Both the position numbers and the translations under genes were made by a program. The notes below the pieces were generated by a model, which was not told the DNA's origin, did not search any database, and worked only from the letters and a program-made list of their open reading frames with translations. A stretch of 64,000 nucleotides of DNA from Desulfitobacterium sp038181555 (lineage in GTDB: Bacteria; Bacillota; Desulfitobacteriia; Desulfitobacteriales; Desulfitobacteriaceae): the NCBI RefSeq assembly GCF_038181555.1, contig NZ_JBBWUA010000018.1, positions 1 through 64,000 on the forward strand. The letters are read 5' to 3'. Of this stretch, positions 24,984 through 32,910 are shown one piece after another; position 1 is the stretch's first letter; each line of letters starts with the position of its first letter.

Positions 24984-25255
24984 TTACATCCCCGGCATTC
25001 CTGCAATCTGATCATGCATAACACCGTAGCTATAAGCAAGATCAGCATAGATATTCGTTCCGGTAACGATCTAGGAATCGTCGAAGACCAAGAACAATAT
25101 GGAACCGGCCACTTCCTCTGGAGTAGCCAGTCGTTTGGCCGGAGCAGTAAGATTTGCAATGGATTCATACGCCGGATTGAGGGATTTTACTGCGGTAGCT
25201 TCGCAAGTAGCCCAGGCATAGTTTAGTAGCGAAGAAACCTTTGAATTGGGTTTTC
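24984..25255 (-). pseudogene. Short-chain dehydrogenase/reductase remnant
   Basis: Read on the minus strand, this stretch encodes the C-terminal part of an SDR: AKRLATPEEVAGSILFLVFDDS, then an in-frame TAG (25073-25071), then IVTGTNIYADLAYSYGVM and a natural-looking stop at 24986-24984. Upstream the similarity continues in another frame (GFFATKLCLGYLRS, like the YxxxK helix region), implying at least one frameshift. There is no start codon or N-terminal Rossmann motif, so it is a 5'-deleted relic. Confidence 0.75.
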
Positions 25256-25299
25256 GAATACAAAAGCTGAAGCGACTATGGAAGTTATGCTGTTAAGAA

Positions 25300-25328
25300 T
25301 TGACTTTCTAGTCGCTTAATGTTAATAT
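25300..25328 (+). promoter_or_regulatory. Promoter of the CmpB-HD-TetR operon
   Basis: TTGACT (25300-25305), a 17-nt spacer and TAATAT (25323-25328). An 8-bp inverted repeat (AAGCGACT at 25270-25277 and AGTCGCTT at 25310-25317) brackets the -35. Confidence 0.65.
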
Positions 25329-25332
25329 TGAT

Positions 25333-25350
25333 TTCGGACGGACGTCCGAA
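25333..25350. promoter_or_regulatory. Probable TetR operator palindrome
   Basis: TTCGGACG and CGTCCGAA form a perfect inverted repeat with a 2-nt centre, located 5 bp after the -10 element and so over the transcription start. The third gene of the operon encodes a TetR-family repressor, so autorepression is the simplest reading. Confidence 0.75.
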
Positions 25351-25402
25351 TTATTCTTTTCTTAAGACAAAGGGCTGTGTAAAAAGAAAGGAAATAGGAA
25401 TT

Positions 25403-26122
25403 ATGAATAACTTGGATATCTTTTTGCACTTCGCTTGCTATTCCTTTTTAGGATGGATTTTGGAAACGATCTATGCCACTATAATTCACAAGAAATTTGT
25501 CAATCGGGGATTTTTACACGGATTCTTTTGCCCCATCTATGGTTTTGGTGCCGTTTTAATCATCTTATGCTCAACATGGGTGAAAACAGTCGTCCCTGAT
25601 ACATTGACAGCGGTTATCGTCAGCATTGTGGTGGCAGTTATCCTCGTCACGACTCTTGAATACATTACTGGTTTTATGCTGGAAAAAATATTCCGTTGTA
25701 AATGGTGGGATTACAGTGAGGAGTTTGCCAATCTCCACGGCTATATTTGCCTAAAGTATTCGCTTTTGTGGGGGGGACTGGCCCTGGTTCTACTGCAAGT
25801 CGTTCATCCTATGATCGCCGAGCGGGTTCTCTTAATACCGCTCAGCATCAAAACAGCTCTAGCGGCTTTGCTCCTTCTTTATTTCCTTATCGACACTATA
25901 GTATCAGTAACTGCTACTATGGATTTACGCAATGCTATACTCAACTACAGTAGTCTTCCTCTACTTAAATACTATGAGAAGATTTTTCGCTATCGACGCA
26001 TCTTTCAGGCTTTTCCACGCCTGCTCATTTTAAATGCCGACATATTCAATCGTGATGTAAGGAGCATCCTCAATGAAACAATGGATAAGATCAAGACTGA
26101 GCTCAAAAGCAAATTTCAATAG
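25403..26122 (+). CDS. CmpB-like putative ABC transporter permease (pfam06541-type membrane protein)
   Basis: A 239-residue integral membrane protein with about five to six helices. The N-terminal signature FACYSFLGWILETIYATIIHKKFVNRGF and FCPIYGFG is typical of the family annotated as putative ABC transporter permease / CmpB, whose function is not established. ATG 25403 is chosen over the much earlier in-frame codon at 25319, which would run through promoter and operator; AGGAATT lies just upstream. Its last 50 nt overlap the HD-domain gene. Confidence 0.8.
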   Translation: MNNLDIFLHFACYSFLGWILETIYATIIHKKFVNRGFLHGFFCPIYGFGAVLIILCSTWVKTVVPDTLTAVIVSIVVAVILVTTLEYITGFMLEKIFRCKWWDYSEEFANLHGYICLKYSLLWGGLALVLLQVVHPMIAERVLLIPLSIKTALAALLLLYFLIDTIVSVTATMDLRNAILNYSSLPLLKYYEKIFRYRRIFQAFPRLLILNADIFNRDVRSILNETMDKIKTELKSKFQ

Positions 26123-26663
26123 TCTGGATGAATATAAAGGGTGCCTTGAGGATTTATTAACTCATGAAGCTGTCCTTATGATGGATCGCTTTCCCCAGCA
26201 TGGTCGGACAACCTGCCTGGAACACAGTATGTTTGTATCTTATACCGGGTACAAAATCTGCAGGGTGCTGGGACTTGACTGGCGTTCAGCAGCCCGAGGT
26301 GGAATGTTGCATGATCTTTTCTTGTATGACTGGCATACCACTAAACCCGCTAAAGGCCTGCATGGATTTACCCATCCCCTCACCGCTCTGGAAAATGCCC
26401 ATGAATATTTTGATTTAAATGATCGGGAGAAGGACATTATCCTTAAGCATATGTGGCCATTAACGGTGAAACCACCTAAATATAAAGAAGCATTCATCAT
26501 TGCTCTTATCGATAAATATTGGGCGCTACTGGAAACTCTTCAGTTGGGGGAAGACATAAAATTAGGCAGACTTAAAAAGAGAGTATATGATCAATGGGAA
26601 GTTTCAGCAAGGCAAAGCCATGTGACCAATAATAAGATCTTGGGAGTGGAAATTTATGAGTGA
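26073..26663 (+). CDS. HD-domain phosphohydrolase
   Basis: A 196-residue HD-superfamily protein: the first His lies in TTCLEHSMFVSYTGY, the HD doublet in RGGMLHDLFLYDW (about residues 78-79), then HGFTHPLTALENA, and the last acidic motif near IALIDKYWALLE. HD enzymes hydrolyse phosphate esters of nucleotides or related compounds; the substrate is unknown. It overlaps the CmpB-like gene by 50 nt and the TetR gene by 8 nt, indicating tight translational coupling. AAGGAG precedes the start by 9 nt. Confidence 0.85.
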   Translation: MKQWIRSRLSSKANFNSLDEYKGCLEDLLTHEAVLMMDRFPQHGRTTCLEHSMFVSYTGYKICRVLGLDWRSAARGGMLHDLFLYDWHTTKPAKGLHGFTHPLTALENAHEYFDLNDREKDIILKHMWPLTVKPPKYKEAFIIALIDKYWALLETLQLGEDIKLGRLKKRVYDQWEVSARQSHVTNNKILGVEIYE

Positions 26664-27237
26664 GAATAAAGAAATCGGTCAATCAGAAAGAATCCTCAAT
26701 GCGGCCATCCATTGTATATCGACAAAGGGCTATGCCAGTGTTTCATTGCGGGATATAGCTGATGAGGCGGGAGTCGTGTTAAGTCAGGTCAATTATTACT
26801 ATAAAAATAAAGAAGGGTTATTTATTGAGGTCATTAAAGTTTTAGCTCGGCATTACTTGCAGGAATTAGAAGATAAATTGAGCCAAGGCAAATCGGAGAA
26901 AGAGAAATTGGCATGCCTGATTGAGTTTTTTCAGGAGATGCTTCTAGAAAACCCTGGCTTGTTTAAATTGCTATTTGATATGACCAGCATGGCCTTTTGG
27001 TCCGATACGTTTAAGGAACCTCTTCGTCAGCTTTTCGACGATTCAACGACATTAATTGAAAAATACATGACAAAGGGTTATTCCCAAACAGGAACCATGG
27101 GTAATTATTCTTATTCACCGTCAATATTATCGAGAATTACTCTGGGTGCCTTATTTGGCACATCTATTCAAATCATGCTGGGGGAAAACCAAAAAGAAGC
27201 CATAGAATCATTATCAGCTATAAAATGTCTTTATTAA
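26656..27237 (+). CDS. TetR-family transcriptional regulator
   Basis: A 193-residue TetR regulator. The helix-turn-helix is clear (SERILNAAIHCISTKGYASVSLRDIADEAGVVLSQVNYYYKNKEGLF, residues about 9-55) and the C-terminal helices form a ligand pocket of unknown specificity. It is the third gene of the operon and is probably the protein that binds the palindrome at 25333-25350. Confidence 0.88.
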   Translation: MSENKEIGQSERILNAAIHCISTKGYASVSLRDIADEAGVVLSQVNYYYKNKEGLFIEVIKVLARHYLQELEDKLSQGKSEKEKLACLIEFFQEMLLENPGLFKLLFDMTSMAFWSDTFKEPLRQLFDDSTTLIEKYMTKGYSQTGTMGNYSYSPSILSRITLGALFGTSIQIMLGENQKEAIESLSAIKCLY

Positions 27238-27264
27238 GCAATGAATCGTGAAAGGAAAGTTGAA

Positions 27265-28512
27265 ATGAATTTAAAAAAGTTGGGTAATTTAAAATTTATC
27301 TCCTTCATGCTCAATTTCTTGTTGAGTCTGGGTTTAGGGATTATCCTTTGGAAAATCCTCGACATTTGGTACGTTGTCCCGTTGCTTTTGTTGATAGGTA
27401 TCGTTGGTTATTGCATTATTTCCATCTTCTCGGGGTTTGCAAACAAGAAGTTGTTAGCCAAATTTGAAAAGCGAATCCTCCAGTTCAAGGAAGGGGATTA
27501 TTCCAGCCTTGCGGAATTCAAGGATCTTGGCTTTATCGGCAAAATCTCCTCATCATTTAACGATATTATCACAGACATTCGGAATTTGATCACCAGCTTT
27601 GTCAACGTTTTTCATTCTATTATTCAGATTTCCAAGGAAACCAGAAGCAAAGCTGAAGAGGCTTTGTATTCAGTCGAACAGATTTCGGAATCAATTGAGG
27701 GAATCGCCAAAGGGGCTTCTAGCCAGGCTGATGAGGTTCAGCATGGGGTAGAAAAGATGGAAAACCTCTCCCTAGAAATTGAATTACTATCAGAGCGTTT
27801 CAGCGGTGTAAATGAAGATACACAAAATATCACCCAACTGAATACCATCGGTCTTCAGTCTGTCCATCTTCTTCAGGAAAAGTCCCTGGAAGCCAATGAT
27901 GCTCTGGCCCAGATTTATCAAACCATCGAGACTCTGACCAATTCCACTAAAAATATTGAAATGCTACTGGAGTCCGTGCAAGGTATTGCTGAACAGACTA
28001 ATTTGCTAGCCTTAAATGCTGCGATTGAAGCAGCTAGGGCAGGTGAATCTGGGCGGGGATTTGCCGTAGTGGCAGAAGAGATCAGGAAATTGGCCGAACA
28101 AAGCCGGGTATCCACGGTTGAAATCGGCAGTCTGGTACAAACCATTCAGAATCAGTCAACCCTGACCATCGCCTCCATGGAGCGGGTTCAGGCAGTTACC
28201 CAAGAACAGAATGAAGCCGTTTTACATACAAATGACGCTTTCCAAAATATTACTGAGGCAACAGAATCAATTAGTTCGAAGATCGGAATGATCGAGCAAG
28301 GGATGCTCACTATTCAGAATCATCGCCATGAGGTCTTAAGTGTTATTGAGAATATTTCTGCAGTCACCAAAGAGGCTGCCGCCTCAAGTGAAGAGATCGC
28401 TGCAGCCGCCACCAGTCAAGTATCCATCTTGGAAGATATGAATGAAGTTACTCATAGATTAGATGAAATTACTCAGGAACTTGAGGTGAAACTGAAGAAG
28501 TATAAGCTCTAG
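27265..28512 (+). CDS. Methyl-accepting chemotaxis-type protein with short membrane domain
   Basis: A 415-residue receptor. Two adjacent membrane helices (about 10-55) form a hairpin with almost no extracellular domain. They are followed by a short linker and a signalling domain whose tip reads EQTNLLALNAAIEAARAGESGRGFAVVAEEIRKLAEQS (about 240-280). It probably senses a membrane or cytoplasmic cue. ATG 27265 is preferred over ATG 27241 because AAAGGA lies 8 nt upstream. It follows the TetR gene by 27 nt and may belong to the same transcript. Confidence 0.88.
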   Translation: MNLKKLGNLKFISFMLNFLLSLGLGIILWKILDIWYVVPLLLLIGIVGYCIISIFSGFANKKLLAKFEKRILQFKEGDYSSLAEFKDLGFIGKISSSFNDIITDIRNLITSFVNVFHSIIQISKETRSKAEEALYSVEQISESIEGIAKGASSQADEVQHGVEKMENLSLEIELLSERFSGVNEDTQNITQLNTIGLQSVHLLQEKSLEANDALAQIYQTIETLTNSTKNIEMLLESVQGIAEQTNLLALNAAIEAARAGESGRGFAVVAEEIRKLAEQSRVSTVEIGSLVQTIQNQSTLTIASMERVQAVTQEQNEAVLHTNDAFQNITEATESISSKIGMIEQGMLTIQNHRHEVLSVIENISAVTKEAAASSEEIAAAATSQVSILEDMNEVTHRLDEITQELEVKLKKYKL

Positions 28513-28620
28513 TGCTGGAATCATGAGTATTTGAATTATATTCTGGATATTCCACGAGTACCATGATCGACATCTGAAAAAAGATGATAAGAGAGGAGAT
28601 TGGCAGGCTTGAATATCCGC

Positions 28621-28649
28621 TTGACGTAAAGAATAACAACAAGTATAAT
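28621..28649 (+). promoter_or_regulatory. Sigma-A promoter of the Abi-associated RNA
   Basis: TTGACG (28621-28626), a 17-nt spacer and TATAAT (28644-28649). The start would be near 28656, about 137 nt before the Abi coding start. Confidence 0.7.
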
Positions 28650-28655
28650 GAAAAA

Positions 28656-28776
28656 GGTACATCGAGTATCTAGTGACAAAATTGAATTTCTATGTCATAA
28701 TTGATGTATAGAATTCGATTTTGCGAATAATAATATTGTGATCATGCTCCGGTGACCTAAGGGCCCGGGGTTTTTT
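28656..28776 (+). ncRNA. Predicted structured RNA upstream of Abi_2 gene
   Basis: Between its own promoter and a terminator-like hairpin lies about 120 nt with strong predicted structure. Segment 28677-28693 pairs with 28708-28723 as 16 base pairs, including one G-U pair and a single bulged T, and the loop can add CAT/ATG. No open frame with a ribosome site is present. Some Abi_2/AbiF proteins have been described as partnered with a structured upstream RNA that acts as antitoxin; this layout fits that model, but expression is inferred. Confidence 0.5.
28747..28776 (+). terminator. Terminator/attenuator just before the Abi gene
   Basis: CTCCGG (28747-28752) pairs with CCGGGG (28765-28770) with one wobble, followed by six T residues (28771-28776). 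It ends the predicted RNA and lies 5 nt before the Abi Shine-Dalgarno GGAGAGG (28781-28787). Full-length abi mRNA therefore needs readthrough. Confidence 0.65.
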
Positions 28777-28792
28777 ATTTGGAGAGGTGGAA

Positions 28793-29776
28793 ATGGATAA
28801 AGTTTTTAAAACTACGAATTCACAAATGAAAAAGCTACGCTCTAGAGGTCTTAATATAAGTGGCAGCAGGGCAAAACGAATTATTGAAATGGAGAATTAT
28901 TATAATCTTATCAATGGCTATAAGGATCTTTTCCTCGATCAAACGTATACCGGGGTGGATGAAAAGTATCTTAGGGGTACCAACTTCTTTGAACTGCACG
29001 CATTGTATTTGTTTGATAGAGAACTGAGAAATATCTTTATGAGATATATTTTAGAAATTGAAAACAATGTAAAGAGTGTTCTATCTCATGAGTTTTCCAG
29101 GAATTATGGCCATGATAACTACTTAAAAATCGGTAATTTTGATACAGTTCTAAAACCACATGAATCAAATAAAACCAAGGCACAGAAGATTGGTGAAGTA
29201 ACTGAGCTAATCGCTAATCTCCAAAAAGAGATTTCAAGGCAGCTTTCAAAGAATAATCCTATGATTTCTCATAATATGCTTACTCATGGATATGTGCCCC
29301 TTTGGGTTTTGGTAAACACGCTGACCCTGGGCACTATAAGCACATTCTATAGCTATATGGTTCAGAAGGATCAAAATCAAATTGGCAAGAAGTTCAATCT
29401 TAGGCCCGATGAACTGACCTCCATCCTGTTTATACTCTCTATTTTCAGAAATGCCTGTGCACATGATGAGCGGTTTTATGGCCTTAAATCGGTAAATAAA
29501 AAGGGCAGGCCTAATATGATAAAATCGAATCCGCTTCATGCAAAGCTGGCAATACCAAAAGATTCAAGCGGAAATTATATTTATGGTAAAAATGATTTAT
29601 TTGCTGTGGTAATAATATTAAAGCTTATGCTTCCTAAAAATTCATTTAATAAATTCCATTCCGCTTTGAAAACTGAAATTGATAAGCTAGATAAGCAATT
29701 AAATACGATATCAGTAGAAGATGTGTTGGATAAGATGGGATTTCCAAGGAATTGGATAACCATTAAAGGTATGTGA
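28793..29776 (+). CDS. Abi_2 family abortive-infection protein with HEPN motif
   Basis: A 327-residue soluble protein of the Abi_2 (AbiD/AbiF-type) family. The N-terminal region is typical (TTNSQMKKLRSRGLNISG, then YYNLINGYKDLFL) and the C-terminal part holds the HEPN ribonuclease motif FRNACAHDERFYGL, with R219 and H224 in the RN-x3-H arrangement. HEPN domains of this kind cleave RNA and are thought to be the ancestor-like relatives of Cas13 nuclease domains. ATG 28793 with GGAGAGG 5 nt upstream is preferred over GTG 28787. It is likely an anti-phage or toxin protein; the upstream RNA is the obvious candidate regulator. Confidence 0.85.
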   Translation: MDKVFKTTNSQMKKLRSRGLNISGSRAKRIIEMENYYNLINGYKDLFLDQTYTGVDEKYLRGTNFFELHALYLFDRELRNIFMRYILEIENNVKSVLSHEFSRNYGHDNYLKIGNFDTVLKPHESNKTKAQKIGEVTELIANLQKEISRQLSKNNPMISHNMLTHGYVPLWVLVNTLTLGTISTFYSYMVQKDQNQIGKKFNLRPDELTSILFILSIFRNACAHDERFYGLKSVNKKGRPNMIKSNPLHAKLAIPKDSSGNYIYGKNDLFAVVIILKLMLPKNSFNKFHSALKTEIDKLDKQLNTISVEDVLDKMGFPRNWITIKGM

Positions 29777-29811
29777 CATAAAACGATGTGACGTATTGCG
29801 TTTTGTGCACC

Positions 29812-29855
29812 CCAAATGTTGCATCGATGCACCATTTGAACTACACTCAAGGGCT
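29812..29855 (+). pseudogene. 44-bp relic of a DUF3102 gene
   Basis: This 44-bp stretch is identical at 43 of 44 positions to 47050-47093 inside the intact DUF3102 gene. The single difference (T for C) is synonymous in that gene's frame (TTG versus CTG, both Leu), so the fragment derives from a coding homologue. Similarity stops sharply at both ends. Confidence 0.8.
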
Positions 29856-29866
29856 TGGCACAAAGG

Positions 29867-30730
29867 TTAGGCTTTCTTGCCCCCCTCGGCCAATGTTTCT
29901 TTAGATACCAAGCCTTGTGCCATTGTTGAAATATGTTCTAAGGCATTTCTTAATTCACTCATGCCCAAAGCTTGCCCCTTCATAAAAAGGTCTAACTCGC
30001 GGATAGCTTCTGTAATAGAGTTCACCTCATCCTGAACTTTTCTAATTCTATTATCGATATCTGTAACAGAAGATTTTGTACCCGCTGCCAGCTTACGCAC
30101 TTCTTCGGCTACAACTTTAAAACCCCGTCCTTGTTCGCCAACTCGTGCGGACTCAATTGCAGCATTAATACCTAGGATATTAGTTAGTGATGAGATCTTT
30201 TTAATCTCATCAGAGATATTTCCAATGTCTATCGTATCTTCCTTAAGCATCATTATTTCCAAGTTCATCCGATTGGACATATCCGATAACACTTGCCCCT
30301 TGGTCGTTAGGCTATCCGCAGTTGCATAGAGCTGTTGCAGCGTAGCCATGATTTCCTGGCCGATATGGATCAGGTTATCGGTTTTTTCAGTCGATGTCAT
30401 AACACCTAGACTTCCAATAACCTGCTGCTGGTCATCGTCGTAGATTGGAATAGTTATGGAGATTATTGGGAAAGAGAGACCATAGGCTCCTATAGGTAGC
30501 CTCACGTGGACTCTTTGCCCGGACATAATAGTTTTAAAGGTTTGAGATTCACGAAAGGCTTCAGGCAGTTGATCACCTTCTTTGACTGGACTTGGCAGTT
30601 GAGGATGTGGTACAGATTTCAATACAGTAAAGTCAATATAATCACTGACAGATATTGAGGTTGGTTCGACAAAGATTTCTGCCAGAAAAGGCAAGGTTTC
30701 CGCAATTCTATTAAGATTATCCTTTTTCAT
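29867..30730 (-). CDS. Cytosolic chemoreceptor-like protein with short signalling domain
   Basis: A 287-residue soluble protein. The N-terminal ~130 residues look like a PAS/sensor-type alpha-beta domain (DQLPEAFRESQTFKTIMSGQRVHV, SITIPIYDDDQQQVIGSLGVM). The C-terminal part is an abbreviated MCP signalling domain with the hairpin-tip sequence SSLTNILGINAAIESARVGEQGRGFKVVAEEVRKLA. There is no membrane segment or HAMP domain. Proteins of this build may feed cytoplasmic signals to CheA/CheW or act outside chemotaxis. It is followed on the same strand by a sigma-54 activator gene lying upstream (43 nt), suggesting co-transcription. Confidence 0.8.
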   Translation of the reverse strand: MKKDNLNRIAETLPFLAEIFVEPTSISVSDYIDFTVLKSVPHPQLPSPVKEGDQLPEAFRESQTFKTIMSGQRVHVRLPIGAYGLSFPIISITIPIYDDDQQQVIGSLGVMTSTEKTDNLIHIGQEIMATLQQLYATADSLTTKGQVLSDMSNRMNLEIMMLKEDTIDIGNISDEIKKISSLTNILGINAAIESARVGEQGRGFKVVAEEVRKLAAGTKSSVTDIDNRIRKVQDEVNSITEAIRELDLFMKGQALGMSELRNALEHISTMAQGLVSKETLAEGGKKA

Positions 30731-30773
30731 GGACGCTCTACCTCCAATTTTTTTGATTGTTATTTATGATAGT

Positions 30774-32780
30774 TTAGCTTTTAGGTGATGGATTAATAGT
30801 CTCCAATTTTCTATAAAGGGTAGTTCGCGATATTCCTAATTCTTCTGCAACCCGGGATTTGTTTCCGGAGTATTTTTTCATAAGGTTCATGATTTGATTT
30901 TTTTCATTGATTTTTTCAGCAAGTTCGTGCACTATTTTGTGTTTGAGTCCGGCTGCATTAGGTTGCTGAGTGAATGTGGAAAAACCAATATCCACGACCT
31001 CCTTGGGCAGATGATTAATGGTCAGCTGGCTGGAACGGCAGATATTCATACTTCGTTCAATAATATTTCTTAGTTCACGAACATTGCCCGGCCAGGAATA
31101 ATACATTAGGAGATCCATAGCCTCCGGTGTTAGGTTGCTAATATTTTTGTGAAGAATAGAATTGAATTGGCTGATAAAATGCTGAATGAGCAAGGGGATA
31201 TCTTCCTGCCTATCTCGAAGCGGGGGGATATCTATTTTTATAACATTGAGACGATAGTAGAGATCAAGCCTAAACTCCTTAGTCTTAATCGATTCCGAAA
31301 GGTTTCTGTTGGTTGCTGAAATAACTTTGACATCAATAGGGATGGGTTTGCTGCCGCCAACTCTGGTCACTATCTTATCTTCTAAAACTTTTAATAACAC
31401 AGATTGCATTTCAAGGGGCATCTCGCCGATTTCATCAAGAAATAGGGTGCCTTTATGAGCAAGCTCAAATTTACCGGGAGCACCGTTTTTGCGGGCTCCG
31501 GTAAAAGCTCCTTCGACATAGCCAAATAAGTCGCTGGCAATAAGTTCTCTGGGGATAGCAGCACAGTTTATGGAAATAAAGGGACCCCTATGACGGCTGC
31601 TTGCATTGTGAATGGACTGAGCAAATAATTCTTTACCGGTCCCGCTTTCACCGATGATTAGAACATTGCTGGCGCTTTGAGCTGCATCTTCAGCCATACT
31701 TTTTGCCGCAGTAAAAGCTGAACTAGAGCCAATCAAGTCTTTAAAAGTAAAGTAGGCATGGGATCTGGATAAGGTATTGACCACTTTATGGATGCGTCGA
31801 GAATCTGTTAGGCCAATAGCGATTCCGGTTTGTTGACCGTTTTTGCTGATGGGGAGGATATCGACAAAAAAGGTTTTCGTTAGACCATCCCTGTTCTGAA
31901 TCTGAATCTCTTCAAATTGAATAGATATGCCTGTATGATGTGATTTGTTGAATAGAGGTACAAGTTCAGGAAAGATCTGGGCTAAATGTTTACGGTGCAA
32001 ACTTTTTTCCTCAAGATGAAAAGTCTGAATGAGACATTCATTAATCCGGAGAATAGTCCCACGTTCGTCAAGAAGGATAAGTCCTTTATCTTGTTGATCA
32101 AAACTCAATCTCAATAATTCGTTGATCATATTTAATTCTAATTCGCGCAGCTTAAGACTTGTGTAAGATTGACCGGAGATAGCGAAGTATTTGAAAACTT
32201 CAAATTCTAAAGGTTGAAGAGCATCTAGTTTTGTTATCAGTAAACTAAAGGACATAATATCGCCAAACTCATCAAAGTTTGGCAATGAAGTGCAGGCAAA
32301 CTCTTGAAAGGCATCAATATAATGTTCGGCACCGATTACAACACTTTGCTGTAGAGTTAAATTGGCCAAGGCCACGGCGTTGGTGCCTACTGCATTTTCG
32401 TTTAGATTCGTACCGATTCCGATATGAATTGAGTTCAACAAGGCCAGAAGCTCAGCGTTGCCTCTTTGTATAACTATGGTAAGATTCTTATCTGTATAAA
32501 AAATTACGGACTTGGTGGTACTTAATAAGTTGTAATAAGAAAAAACATTTTCATGATTTAAATCCCGTTGATAAATCCAGTCGTCAGTTACCGCTTGGGT
32601 CGCGATTTCTTTTGGCATGGGTATGGGCAAAAGGGACATGCGGGGATTAACATTTGATTGCTTTGAGCGTTGCCATGACTCGATAATTTCCCGCCTGACA
32701 GCCTCACCGGCCACATGCCCCTCGTAAATGAAGGATTCCCTGTTACGCAGGAGTATAGAATGGTTATAGAAAGTATTCAT
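30774..32780 (-). CDS. Sigma-54-dependent activator, GAF/PAS-AAA-Fis (copy A)
   Basis: A 668-residue bacterial enhancer-binding protein of the AcoR type. The N-terminal ~220 residues are a GAF-like sensor region, followed by a PAS domain (~230-330). The AAA+ domain has Walker A GESGTGKELFAQS (~375), the sigma-54 contact loop GAFTGARK (~423), the Walker B region GTLFLDEIGEM and the Arg-finger region. The C-terminal Fis helix-turn-helix is NKSRVAEELGISRTTLYRKL (~637-657). It is closely similar to copy B at 34401-36419 along its whole length. It probably activates one of the two sigma-54 promoters at 36712 and 43975. Confidence 0.92.
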   Translation of the reverse strand: MNTFYNHSILLRNRESFIYEGHVAGEAVRREIIESWQRSKQSNVNPRMSLLPIPMPKEIATQAVTDDWIYQRDLNHENVFSYYNLLSTTKSVIFYTDKNLTIVIQRGNAELLALLNSIHIGIGTNLNENAVGTNAVALANLTLQQSVVIGAEHYIDAFQEFACTSLPNFDEFGDIMSFSLLITKLDALQPLEFEVFKYFAISGQSYTSLKLRELELNMINELLRLSFDQQDKGLILLDERGTILRINECLIQTFHLEEKSLHRKHLAQIFPELVPLFNKSHHTGISIQFEEIQIQNRDGLTKTFFVDILPISKNGQQTGIAIGLTDSRRIHKVVNTLSRSHAYFTFKDLIGSSSAFTAAKSMAEDAAQSASNVLIIGESGTGKELFAQSIHNASSRHRGPFISINCAAIPRELIASDLFGYVEGAFTGARKNGAPGKFELAHKGTLFLDEIGEMPLEMQSVLLKVLEDKIVTRVGGSKPIPIDVKVISATNRNLSESIKTKEFRLDLYYRLNVIKIDIPPLRDRQEDIPLLIQHFISQFNSILHKNISNLTPEAMDLLMYYSWPGNVRELRNIIERSMNICRSSQLTINHLPKEVVDIGFSTFTQQPNAAGLKHKIVHELAEKINEKNQIMNLMKKYSGNKSRVAEELGISRTTLYRKLETINPSPKS

Positions 32781-32838
32781 TTACTCACCCCGCTTTTCAA
32801 TACAGCATTTTGACAGGAAGTTTGGATTATTTACCATA

Positions 32839-32876
32839 GCATAGCTAAAGCAGCATTTAAGGTGCTTTAGCTATGC
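32839..32876. terminator. Perfect 14-bp stem-loop between MFS gene and activator A
   Basis: GCATAGCTAAAGCA (32839-32852) pairs with TGCTTTAGCTATGC (32863-32876). T-runs are weak, so it may be a terminator of the upstream MFS gene or an mRNA-stability element. Confidence 0.5.
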
Positions 32877-32910
32877 TTGTGCTTCCTTAAGTAGACAAAA
32901 TGGGGAAAGA

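Noticed and set aside
25319..25402. Upstream extension of the CmpB-like frame
   Set aside because: It crosses the -10 element and TetR operator and lacks a ribosome site.
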